Made by a program: the position numbers and the translations under genes | Shown: one piece after another, positions 45,887-54,649 of the stretch | How the letters are laid out: each line of letters begins with the position of its first letter | Position numbering within the stretch: position 1 is the stretch's first letter | Source of the DNA: Tupaia tana | Lineage: Eukaryota > Chordata > Mammalia > Scandentia > Tupaiidae | Length of the DNA: 64,000 nt | Assembly (NCBI GenBank): GCA_026018925.1 | Contig: JAKSZU010000008.1 | Location: forward strand, 8,670,415-8,734,414 | Direction of reading: 5' to 3' | The notes under the pieces: model-generated | What the model was told of the DNA's origin: nothing | Database searches by the model: none | What the model saw: the letters and a program-made list of their open reading frames with translations, nothing else

Positions 45887-46268
45887 TGCCCCGACCCACA
45901 GGACAGTCGAACGGGTACCTGGGTGAGGATGGTGAAAACCGGGATTCTTTGTGTTTAGGCTGGTGAAGTTCTTACTGACACATGGAGTGGAGACAAGATG
46001 AGGTGCTGATCAAGTCTTTCATTTATTGCAGAACAAACAGTGCTTTATATACAGGCTGGTGGGCACACCAATTGGTTGCCCAAAAATGAGATACAATAGT
46101 ATGAGCCGATTATTGATGTGGGTGGATCTCCCATTACCTAGCAACAGTTGGTTACATGATTTTTGAGATATGGTTTGCTCAATGAGGAAGTGAAGCCTAA
46201 GATTTCTAAGATGGCAGACAGTTCTCAAGAAGCTCCCAAGATGGCTTCCATATGCAATGCCCTCCACA
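45887..46268 (-). repeat. Provirus 3' LTR
   Basis: 382 bp, TG...CA ends on the minus strand (starts TGTGGAGGGC, ends CGGGGCA). Direct repeat of 51682-52063 with 5 substitutions and no indels seen. Confidence 0.96.
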
Positions 46269-46270
46269 TA

Positions 46271-46282
46271 TCCCCCTTTTTT
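46271..46282 (-). promoter_or_regulatory. Polypurine tract
   Basis: On the minus strand AAAAAAGGGGGA lies two bases upstream of the 3' LTR. This is the plus-strand primer site in retroviral reverse transcription. Confidence 0.88.
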
Positions 46283-46497
46283 ATTTTTTCAAAGAGAGGA
46301 GAAAAGCCTGGGGGAATCGTGCCTGTCTTAGGTTGGAGTCGTTTATCGAGCCACGTCCATCCTTACCCGTCATTGGAGAATCCCATAGTTATGATGGGTT
46401 TCCTGTCTTAGGTGGGAGGACTGTACAGCTGTTATAGGCTTAGACTCTCTTACCCGTCTTTGGCTAACCGATTCAGCGCCTCAGGCAGGAGCAATGT

Positions 46498-48197
46498 CTA
46501 GGCTCCACGATACGCCATCTCCATGTTGTGGTAGTGGACTTGGATAGGCTGCATTTTTATGGAGTCATCGATATGACGTTTTATGAAGGTCATGAGCTTA
46601 TTAAAGAGAACAGGTCTCAAAGAGCAAACAATTAATAAACTAAAATTGGGCCAAATATGGGGAGTAGTATGGGGAGGAGTCCATTCCATGCAGTTAAAAA
46701 GGGATTATCGGTGAGTTGTTTTCTTCATTCCAGAAAATTTTCTTGCAGTTGGTTGAGCTTGTCACGAACGATGCCAGACTTGTTGGCATAAAAACAGCAA
46801 CGTTTCTGTAAAGCAAGACAGAGACCCCCCTGTTCTGCCAAAAGGAGGTCTAGCCCACGTCTATTTTGGAGTACAACTTTTGCAAGGGAATCTAGTTGAT
46901 CTTGGACAAAAGTAATAGTAGAAGTCAATTCGTGGACATCAGAAACAAGGGCATCAGTTAATTGTTTGACCCGAAGGGAATATCCTAATCCAGCAGCACC
47001 AGTAGCTGTAGCTGCAGCAAAACCTAAGGTAGCAAGAATAGGGAGGAGCATTACGGCACGCTTGGATCTTGTGTGTGAACTTCCTGGAATAAAATCAAAA
47101 GTAGGAATGGGAACTGGTTCATCTCCTTTAATAACATTAACGTCAGAAACCAGCACAGCAAGAACACAAGAACCAACCCAGTGTTTGGGCAAAAACGTGT
47201 ATGCCAGATTAGTGCCACACACATAAACTGTATTATGAGGAGCACATAAATCAGTAGAATGGGAAACATCTCTCTTATCAATACAATCGGAGAATGTAAT
47301 GAAGCCAAGAACAATCTCATTAGATTGAGTATGGGAGGGAGAATAAAGACAACTTATGGTTGAAGGGAAAACAGGCTGAACTAAGAAAGGCGAAGTTGGT
47401 GAACAACGTGAGGGATCTACAGGAAAAGTTATGTTGACAATTGGAAGGGCTGATGGGATTTGTAGACCATGGCGGAGACAAAGCCAACAGTCCGCAGCAA
47501 TTGTGGGACTGTAAGCCTGAAGTAGAGCAAGAGTAAGGTTAAGTAGTGAGAAAGTAGTGTCAATGAAAGGAGCAACTCTAGGTTTGGGTAGAGATAGTGG
47601 CTCGTATGAACATTGAGGATGTAAATTTTGTGTGAGATCCTGTAAGTGTTTTTGTACCTTGAGTCGTCTAGTCTTATCTTGAGGTCCACCCCCATCAGAA
47701 ACATGGGGAGGAGCAATTAAGTCCCAACAAATGTTTTTTCCTAAGGTATCAGATGTACAGGGCTTTTCAAGATGGTTCGTATCTATAAAGGTTTTAATGT
47801 GTGTAGCTGTGAAATAAGTTGTGTTTTTGAAAATGCAAGTAGTGGCATGATCGTAACATGCAGCATGAAGGGTAGATCTGAAAATTGTACAGGTGCATTG
47901 AGCAGGTGTAGAAGAGGAGGAGACAGTGGGTGTATTAATGCAATACTAAGTAAGGGGTTGTTGTTGGAGATACGCAGTGTGTCCAGAACATGTGACTGTT
48001 GAGAGTGGTGTGAAGGAAAGATGGGTGATCTTACCACCTGCACATGCGCAAGGAGCGTTTTGTTCAAGGAACTTTCGAGTTTTGCCAGAGTCAAAACCAG
48101 CAGTGACAGTGTTGAAGAGGTAACTGCCAGGGCTAAAACCAGCAGCGATAGTGTTGAAGAGGTAAAACAATATCAGGTATTTAAGAAGAATCTTCAT
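46498..48197 (-). pseudogene. env: env, disrupted by two stops and a frameshift
   Basis: The envelope gene encodes surface (SU) and transmembrane (TM) subunits. The start at 48197 overlaps the end of integrase and opens a hydrophobic signal peptide. The frame holds a CWLC motif in SU (near 47480), a furin-type RSKR site (47058-47069), a hydrophobic fusion-peptide-like stretch after it, and the CX6CC motif in TM (about 46793-46820) next to an immunosuppressive-domain-like segment. Breaks: TAG at 47946-47948, TGA at 46725-46727, and a frameshift within the membrane anchor near 46640. The cytoplasmic tail then continues in another frame to about 46498. A 42-bp tandem duplication lies just after the signal peptide. 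As it stands no full Env can be made. Relatives of this Env type are in Mason-Pfizer/RD114-like viruses. Confidence 0.88.
48083..48166 (-). repeat. 42-bp tandem duplication in env
   Basis: Two adjacent units, 48083-48124 and 48125-48166, share AAAACCAGCAG and GTGTTGAAGAGGTAA. They preserve the frame and repeat 14 residues near the SU N-terminus. Confidence 0.88.
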
Positions 48198-49410
48198 TTT
48201 GTTGATCTGTGGAAGAAAAAAGAGGTATCTCAGGGCTTTTATAATCCCTGGATGAATTATTATCATTTGAATCAATTTGTTTGACCAATCTTTCTGGTAG
48301 CCAATGAGCAGCATCCATTTTCTGGGAATAAATGCAGACAGACCCTCTGCCCCATATGAGGACAGGGTCTGGACCGTTCCACGTATTGTCTAGTGGGTCT
48401 TTCCACAAAACTGTGGCAAATTTTGTTTTAGTAGTTGAATGCCAGAAGCGCTCAGCAGCTGAGTGTCCATCTTTATCCAGTGTTAGAAAATTTAGCACAA
48501 AAAGTGTATGTGCTAAAAGGTTTTTTGGTGAACCTTTAATTTGTAAAATCTCTCCCTTTTTTAATTTTTGGAGAGTATTTTTTAAGGAAAGATGAGCACG
48601 TTCAACAATACCTTGTCCCTGGGGATTGTATGGAATCCCCGTGACATGTTTAATATGGAGTTGTTTACAAAAAGAGTTAAAATTGTTTCCAGTATATCCT
48701 GGGCCATTATCTGTTTTAATTTGTTGAGGCTTACCCAGAACAGAGAGTGCGGCAAGAACATGAGAAATAACATGTTTACCAGCCTCTCCGGTTTGTGCCG
48801 TAGCAAAAATGAAACCACTAAAGGTGTCAATAGTGACATGCACGTATTTAAGAGTACCAAATTCTGCAACATGAGTGACATCCATTTGCCATAAAGCATT
48901 AGGCATAAGGCCTCTAGGGTTAACACCCAAGTGTGGTGTAGGCAAAAGAGTAAGACAGGCCGGACATTGTTTTACAATTTGTCGAGCCTGTTCCTGAGTA
49001 ATTTTAAACATGAGACGAAGGGTGTGAGAATTCAAATGATGTAATTGATGGGCAGCAACAGCATCTGAAAGATTTGTGTCAATTTGAGTATGAACCAAAA
49101 GAGAATATTTTGTGGCCAGATCAGCGTGGCGATTACCCTCAGTTAAAGGACCAGGCAAGTCTGTATGGGCGCGCAAATGGCCAATATAAAAAGGCAGCTC
49201 TCGATGTCTAATGAGAGACTGTAATTGGAGGAAAAACTATGCGGCTTGAGAAATTTGTTTAATTTGTGCCGCAGTTTCCAGAAGAGGTACGTACATAGTG
49301 AAATAAGCACTATCAGTATACAAGGTCAAGGGAAAGCAGAGAAAATTGTAACAACTATTGGCAGCTCAACTAGCTGAGCTGATATTGAGAATGTTGTAAA
49401 TGTAACTTGT
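48181..49410 (-). pseudogene. pol: pol remnant: RNase H end and intact integrase domain
   Basis: Read on the minus strand, the remnant begins in RNase H (a TDSAY active-site block near 49325-49340), meets a TAG at 49237-49239, and then has an open frame of 331 codons from 49176 to the stop at 48181-48183. That frame holds the integrase: zinc-binding HHCC (H43, H47, C71, C74 counted from 49176), and the catalytic triad D99, D156, E192 with the DD35E spacing (blocks QMDVTHV, KTDNGPGYTG, NPQGQGIVERAH). The C-terminal DNA-binding region is present. Protease, dUTPase and nearly all reverse transcriptase are missing between here and gag. The codon at 49176 is TTG, so it is not a real start; integrase is normally cut from a polyprotein. 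No product is expected without pol upstream. Confidence 0.9.
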
Positions 49411-49550
49411 TTAATCAGAGAGAGAACAAAAAGCACTGTGTAGATGGTGGAACAGAGGACCAGTTCTGTGTTTCGTGGCGTAGTTCTGGAAAGGTCTGAA
49501 ATAAATTGTCATTGTTTACAGAACGAACTCAAGCGTTTCAAAAGTTTGTT
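49411..49550 (-). other. Deletion junction between gag and pol
   Basis: This short interval joins the gag 3' end to RNase H. It has no protease motif (DTG) and no reverse transcriptase YMDD. The breakpoint is somewhere in 49410-49550. Confidence 0.6.
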
Positions 49551-51551
49551 TTAGGTCTGGAGGCTTGGGGCGGCCCCGTTTTTGTTTCCCTGATCCCGAT
49601 TAATTGACCTACCATTGACATCAAATCTGGATCTACATTCATTAGGAGGGTGACGTCCCTTCATACATTTACTGCACAAATCAGGAAGTTGATTTGGTCG
49701 TTGATTACCACCATTCTTTACCTTACAGTTTTTTGCAAAATGTCCAGACCGACCACAATTGTAGCAAGTAATTTTGTTACTTATTTTGTTAGCATTGTTG
49801 TTACGAGTAAGGAATTGGAGAACAGTATAGTCTTGAAGGGTAGCGGCCATAGTCAATCCTTGTTGGAATGCCAATTGTTTAATAAGGTCAGTACCTGAAT
49901 CAGTCAAATTTCTCTGAGTAGGAAGTTTTGTCCAAGCTCTCATAGCTGCTGTATAAATTTGAGCAAATAGCCCTGGACCATATTGTATTAGATTGTTACT
50001 ATTTGCATAATTGCCTTCTCCCAATAACATCTCTGTTGTCCAACCATTGTTGGCCTGGGCATTACGGCATGCAAGCTCCCTGCAAATTTGTACATACTTT
50101 GATTTCCAAAGTAAGTAATCTCCTCCAGAGAGCATAGCATGGGCCAATATGTGCCACTCCATTGGTGTAAGCCAATTATCTGCCACTGATTCAACTATGG
50201 CTAAAGTATATGGAGCTGTAGCTCCATATTGAGCAACTGCTGTTTTAATTTCTTTTATGATTTTAAAATCAAAGCCACCACAAGGACGCCATGTTTGTCC
50301 TTGGGGATCTATGGTTTCTGTTACTGGAAATGCTTCCTGTTCCTCAAGATCTATCAGTGGTTGTAATCTCTGAGCTGGTTTAAGTTTTGCACTAGGAGTA
50401 AAGGTGGACTGACAGCGATTTTGTGAGGATGAGAAAGCTGTACTTTTAGATTTACCCACTTTCAGCTTTTCTAATCGTGATATCAATTCTTGATGTTCTT
50501 CTAACTGAATATGTTCTTTGAGTTGTTCAATCTTAGCCCGAACCTCTGCCCTAGGATCAATAACAGGCATTGCCAAAGATGGCTGAATAGTCTTTTCATG
50601 GCAAGAATGATTACATGTCAAAGATGGCACAGATGTAACCGAGTCATAAGATGGAGGTCGTTTTTTGAAAGGTGGCCATTTTGAATTGTTGTACTCAACA
50701 GCCTCCACTTCTGAAGTTTCTTTCTCTGGTGGCCATTTTGAACTATTGTATTTGGCAGCCTCTTTTTCCAAAGTTTCTTCTTCAGGCGGCCATTTTGGGT
50801 TTGGGTTATTGTATTTGGCTGCCTTTGTTTCTAAAGTTTCTTTTTCAGACGGCCATTTTGAGTTATTGTACGTGGCAGTCTGTGTTTTTAAAGTTTCTTC
50901 TTTAGGCAGCCAGTTTGAGTTGTTATTTTTGACTGCCCTTAGTTCTAAAATTTCTTCCTCAGAATCAGTTGATTGACTATCCAAATGAGCTTTAAACTCT
51001 GTAAGAGATGGGTTTAATTTTTTCTGAGGCTTTTCAAAGTTTGTAAATTCCTCACTGATTTTTGGTTTTTCAAGTTGTTTTGGCCTGACATCCAATTGTT
51101 TAGTAAAATTTGTTACTTCTTCCTCACTATCTAAGGAATTTAAATCTTTTTCTTTTTTGGTGCCAAGGTTTATTTTAGTTTCCATGGCATCTTTACTATC
51201 TGTCCGAGTTTTATTTTTTTGCATAATTTGTTCTCCCTCTGCAACAACTGTTGCAATTTTAGGGTCAGTTGACTGTAATTTAATAATTTTATCTATTAGA
51301 TTCCAATATGAAAAAGTTATTACTGGGAACTTTCCTGGTCCAAATGTGACATAGTAGTCTTTCAGAGCATCACCTACCCTCTTCCACCTTGCTTCATCAA
51401 TAGTGCCTTCTTGAGGAAACCAGGGGCACACCTCTTTTAGAAAGTCAAAAAAGGAAAGTAATTGTTTGATTCTAATTTTAACTCCACGTGTCTTAAGAGC
51501 ATCACTAAGCCCCTGAACAAATAATTCATGCTTGCTCATTTGTTGTCCCAT
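49551..51551 (-). CDS. gag: gag, open over full length, 666 codons
   Basis: Gag polyprotein, which forms the viral core. The ATG at 51549-51551 begins MGQQMSKHE; the glycine at position 2 fits N-myristoylation. Order: matrix (about 1-110), a long Lys/Glu-rich phosphoprotein region with five imperfect 19-21-residue repeats (206-295), a PPSY late-domain-like motif (299-302), a heptad-like stretch (about 341-364), capsid (from about 410), and nucleocapsid with two zinc knuckles, CX2CX4HX4C at 596-609 and again at 626-639. Length is close to betaretroviral Gag. The frame is uninterrupted, which may just reflect its youth. The slippery site and protease frame that normally follow are lost. Confidence 0.94.
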   Translation of the reverse strand: MGQQMSKHELFVQGLSDALKTRGVKIRIKQLLSFFDFLKEVCPWFPQEGTIDEARWKRVGDALKDYYVTFGPGKFPVITFSYWNLIDKIIKLQSTDPKIATVVAEGEQIMQKNKTRTDSKDAMETKINLGTKKEKDLNSLDSEEEVTNFTKQLDVRPKQLEKPKISEEFTNFEKPQKKLNPSLTEFKAHLDSQSTDSEEEILELRAVKNNNSNWLPKEETLKTQTATYNNSKWPSEKETLETKAAKYNNPNPKWPPEEETLEKEAAKYNSSKWPPEKETSEVEAVEYNNSKWPPFKKRPPSYDSVTSVPSLTCNHSCHEKTIQPSLAMPVIDPRAEVRAKIEQLKEHIQLEEHQELISRLEKLKVGKSKSTAFSSSQNRCQSTFTPSAKLKPAQRLQPLIDLEEQEAFPVTETIDPQGQTWRPCGGFDFKIIKEIKTAVAQYGATAPYTLAIVESVADNWLTPMEWHILAHAMLSGGDYLLWKSKYVQICRELACRNAQANNGWTTEMLLGEGNYANSNNLIQYGPGLFAQIYTAAMRAWTKLPTQRNLTDSGTDLIKQLAFQQGLTMAATLQDYTVLQFLTRNNNANKISNKITCYNCGRSGHFAKNCKVKNGGNQRPNQLPDLCSKCMKGRHPPNECRSRFDVNGRSINRDQGNKNGAAPSLQT
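50667..50936 (-). repeat. Five tandem repeats in the gag phosphoprotein region
   Basis: Five units of 57-63 bases encode a motif on the pattern YNNSKWPPEKETLE. On the + strand the block GGCCATTTTGA recurs with this spacing. The last unit runs into the PPSY motif. Confidence 0.92.
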
Positions 51552-51661
51552 AATTGCACTCTGGGAAGCTATTTAGTAATCTGTATTACTATTTACCCTT
51601 CCACACTTACCAGGCCTGGCTTTCTTCACAGTGCACTTCACCTTGATCCTCTTGGCCCAAG

Positions 51662-51679
51662 GCCCCACGTTGGGCACCA
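51662..51679 (-). promoter_or_regulatory. Primer-binding site, tRNA-Lys1,2 type
   Basis: On the minus strand TGGTGCCCAACGTGGGGC lies two bases after the 5' LTR. It differs at one position from the complement of the tRNA-Lys1,2 3' end, the primer of Mason-Pfizer-like viruses. Confidence 0.9.
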
Positions 51680-51681
51680 CT

Positions 51682-52063
51682 TGCCCCGACCCGCAGGACA
51701 GTCGAACGGGTACCTGGGTGAGGATGGTGAAAACCGGGATTCTTTGTGTTTAGGCTGGTGAAGTTCTTACTGACACATGGAGTGGAGACAAGATGAGGTG
51801 CTGATCAAGTCTTTCGTTTATTGCAGAACAAACAGTGCTTTATATACAGCCTGGTGGGCATACCAATTGGTTGCCCAAAAATGAGATACAATAGTATGAG
51901 CCAATTATTGATGTGGGTGGATCTCCCATTACCTAGCAACAGTTGGTTACATGATTTTTGAGATATGGTTTGCTCAATGAGGAAGTGAAGCCTAAGATTT
52001 CTAAGATGGCAGACAGTTCTCAAGAAGCTCCCAAGATGGCTTCCATATGCAATGCCCTCCACA
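51682..52063 (-). repeat. Provirus 5' LTR with TATA box and poly(A) signal
   Basis: 382 bp. On the minus strand TATATAAAG (51838-51846) is followed closely by AATAAA (51817-51822), so the R region must be short, as in betaretroviruses. Transcription would run leftward, away from the PLAT exon and toward RP1 in antisense. Confidence 0.95.
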
Positions 52064-52069
52064 TAAGGT
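52064..52069. repeat. Provirus target duplication, right
   Basis: TAAGGT, matching TTAGGT at 45881-45886 with one mismatch. Confidence 0.75.
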
Positions 52070-52099
52070 ATTTATTATAGCACCCCACTTCCTGTTACC

Positions 52100-52555
52100 A
52101 TTTTAAAAACAAGTTTATTTGTACTGCGATAATAACATACCACAAACCAGTACCTTAAGACAATAAAATTTTATTAAATCATTCTTTTTTGGCTAGAAAT
52201 CTGTAATCAAGGTATCTGTAGAATTGGTTCCTTCTGAGTGCCCTAAGGGACAATCGGTTCTGTGTCTCTCCTAGTTTCTGGTGGTTTTCAGCAGCCGTTG
52301 GCATGACTTGGTTTGTAGATACATCATTCCAGTTCCTGTCTCTGTCTTCACATGGCATTTCCCCTGTGCGTGTCTTTTCTAATATGTATTAGGGACCCTC
52401 CCTACTCCAGTGTGACTTCATCTTAGTTTATGTATTAATTACATCCACAAAGAGCCTATTCCTAAATAAGAGCACACACAGGTATAGACCCCAGATTTTA
52501 AAAACTTGAACATATACTTTTTAAAGACACTAATTCAATAAATGTTACCAGTTGG
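52100..52555 (-). repeat. MaLR-type LTR (MLT1-like), 5' LTR
   Basis: TACCACAAACCAGTACCTTA, TTTCTGGTGGTTTTCAGCAG, CTTCACATGGCATTTCCCC, TGACTTCATCTTAGTTTATG and TAAAAACTTGAACATATACT are in the order expected for this LTR in reverse. Together with 43440-43790 it brackets a MaLR element. Confidence 0.72.
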
Positions 52556-52617
52556 TAAACATTTGAGTTATTATAGTTTTTGACTATTGTGAAAAAAAAT
52601 CTATGAAAATTTATAAA

Positions 52618-52876
52618 GAATTTTTTTTGAGAGAGATATTTTTGCTATAGAGTGTGCATACTCACCAGAGATACAGAGACAAAGAGACAGAAAGTGAGAA
52701 ATCACCTTCCCGGGGGAATGGCCTTGCCACAATCCTTTCTCCTCCATTCTCCTCTCCGAATTGTGGGCACAGATGCATACACACCTGGCATGAGTTTTAA
52801 GCTGCTGAGTCAAGGATTTGAACCGCGTTGACTATGTGGGAATCCAGCAACATAACCATTATGTCATGCTTATGTT
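52618..52876 (-). mobile_element. SINE-A, intermediate age
   Basis: GAGAGAGATATTTTTGCTATAG through a diverged reverse head ending near TATGTTGTCCC. Confidence 0.85.
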
Positions 52877-52904
52877 GTCCCATAAAGAAAATTTAAAAAT
52901 TATT

Positions 52905-53040
52905 TAATTAATTTTATTTAGCGTTATTTTAAAAAATTTATTATGGGACACACACGCTTACCAGAGCTAGAGACAGAGAAATGGAGGGCTGGATGTGTGG
53001 GTGTTTAGCGCTCTAACCACCATGCCACCTGCTGGCTCCT
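52905..53040 (-). mobile_element. SINE-C-like copy, shortened
   Basis: TTTATTATGGGACACACACG, a short GA-rich part, then GCTCTAACCACCATGCCACC and TGCTGGCTCC of the reverse head. Confidence 0.7.
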
Positions 53041-53251
53041 AAAGAAATATTTTTTAATTGTAATTTCGGATTCACATATAATCATTATACATCTTTGTAC
53101 GATACAGTATTGTTTTAAAAAGTATATATGTGATGTGTAATAAGAAAATTGATGATATAAACATATTTGGCCACCTTCAACATTACATTATGTTGTGCAC
53201 ATTTGAAATTTGTCCTACTGGTTAGTTTGTTTTGTCTTTGTTTTTGTGTTT

Positions 53252-53492
53252 TAGGTTTTTGCCATAGGACATGTGTGCCTGCCAGAGAGAGACAGAGAGA
53301 GGGAAAGTGAGAAATCATCTCTCAGGGAGGATGGTCACACTGAACTCCCTTTTCCTCTATTCTCCTTTTGGGATTTTGAGCATGGATACACACATGTCCA
53401 GCGTGGTTATCAAGTTGCTGGGTCTGGGACTTGAACCATGGTTGACCATGTGGGAATCCAGTGTCTTAACCACCATGTGCCTGCTGGCCCCC
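53252..53492 (-). mobile_element. SINE-A, older copy
   Basis: TTTTTGCCATAGGACATGTG, body, and reverse head ending GTGCCTGCTGGCCCC. Confidence 0.85.
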
Positions 53493-53904
53493 TACTGGTT
53501 ATTTTGGAAACATATATTAAATTTTCAATGATATTCTGCACTGCAAAATACAGTTCTAAAGACAAAAGTGATTAAAAATTAGACAACAAAAAGTCTCATA
53601 AATTAATGAGGATGGATTTTTGAAAACAAAAATAACCTTACCATAGACAATGAAAAAAGAATTTGTAATTTCCATGTAGAGAATTGTAGCTGATAAGAGT
53701 TTATAATCTTAAAAGATCTGTGGTATCAATCACTGGTCCAGTTAGAGATAGGTGAAATTGTATGCTCATTAGGAAGAGATAGAAAAAGAAAACTTTTGCT
53801 CATTCGCTGTGAATTCTTGTATTGTACTGTGCATAAAGAAATAAGTCCTTAGGAAAGCAAAAACAAAAAAAATTGGAAAGAGATATCTATAAATGAAGAC
53901 TTGA
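53493..53904. other. Unassigned AT-rich sequence
   Basis: No gene or clear repeat. Confidence 0.4.
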
Positions 53905-54055
53905 GGGGACCAGCAGGTGGCATGGTGGTTAAGACGCTGGACACTCCCACATTGCCAACCACGGTTCAAGTCCTGGACCTGGTGGCTTGCTTTCTCTCAT
54001 TCTCTTTCTCTCTCTGTGTCTCTCTCTGGTCAAATTAAAATAAATGAATGAATAA
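53905..54055 (+). mobile_element. SINE-C copy
   Basis: GGGGACCAGCAGGTGGCATGG head with CGGTTCAAGTCC B box, a CT tract, TGGTCAAATTAAAATAAATG tail. Confidence 0.85.
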
Positions 54056-54336
54056 CTAAAATTTAAAATAAAAAAATGAAGACTTGATAAAATCAGTGAT
54101 TTGGTGATTAGCTTTACAAAATTCTTGATTTTAGTCTTCCTTAAATCTGTTCTAAAGAAAGACTCAGCTACTTGTAACATTTTGGACTTTTCCTATTTTA
54201 TCTAGTTTTATACAATGAATAAGGGTTATGATAATAAATTTGTCAATATAACATGAAAACTGTTGAGATGATAGTCTATCAAGTAACTGGTGAATTTATA
54301 TGCAAACCTGCTTGTGTGTAATAATAGTTGAATCTG

Positions 54337-54600
54337 GGGGACCAGCAATTAGCGTAATGGCTATGTCGCTGGACTCCCACGTAGTCGACCGCGGTTCGAG
54401 TCCTGGACTCGGTGGCTTAAACTCACGCCGGGCGTGTGTGCGTGCGTGCCCAAGATCCCGAGAGGAGAATGGAGGAGAAGGGATTGCGGCGTGGCCATCC
54501 CCCCTGGGGGATGATTTCTTGCTTTCTGTCTCTCTGTCTGTCTCTGTTTGTCTGGCGAGCGCACACGCCCTATAGCAAGAACCTCTCAAAAAAAAAAAAA
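54337..54600 (+). mobile_element. SINE-A, full length, very young
   Basis: Close to consensus, with an 11-bp perfect target duplication AGTTGAATCTG (54326-54336, 54601-54611) and an A tail. A box and B box intact. Confidence 0.95.
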
Positions 54601-54649
54601 AGTTGAATCTGAATTTTTAGCATGCAGAATTTCTCTTACAAACCTCTCA

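Larger units (their letters stand above)
45887..52063 (-). mobile_element. Betaretrovirus-like endogenous provirus, internally deleted
   Basis: A 6177-bp provirus on the minus strand: 5' LTR, primer-binding site, gag, pol remnant (RNase H end plus integrase), env, polypurine tract and 3' LTR. Gag has the type-D/betaretroviral layout (two zinc knuckles), the primer is tRNA-Lys1,2-type, and Env is of the CWLC/CX6CC type found in Mason-Pfizer-like viruses. A normal element would be about 8 kb. The missing part is protease and most of reverse transcriptase. The LTRs differ at 5 of 382 positions by my count, so insertion was a few million years ago on an assumed mammalian neutral rate. It is inserted in a MaLR internal region next to that element's own 5' LTR. 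Confidence 0.95.

Noticed and set aside
47051-47716. Minus-strand ORFs 47429-47716 and 47051-47320 as env parts
   Set aside because: They are in the other frame. The CWLC motif, furin site and TM all sit in the frame of the signal peptide and 46725-47222.
50665-50976. Plus-strand ORFs with repeated GGHFELLY text opposite gag
   Set aside because: They are the antisense reading of the gag repeats; no promoter or family supports them.
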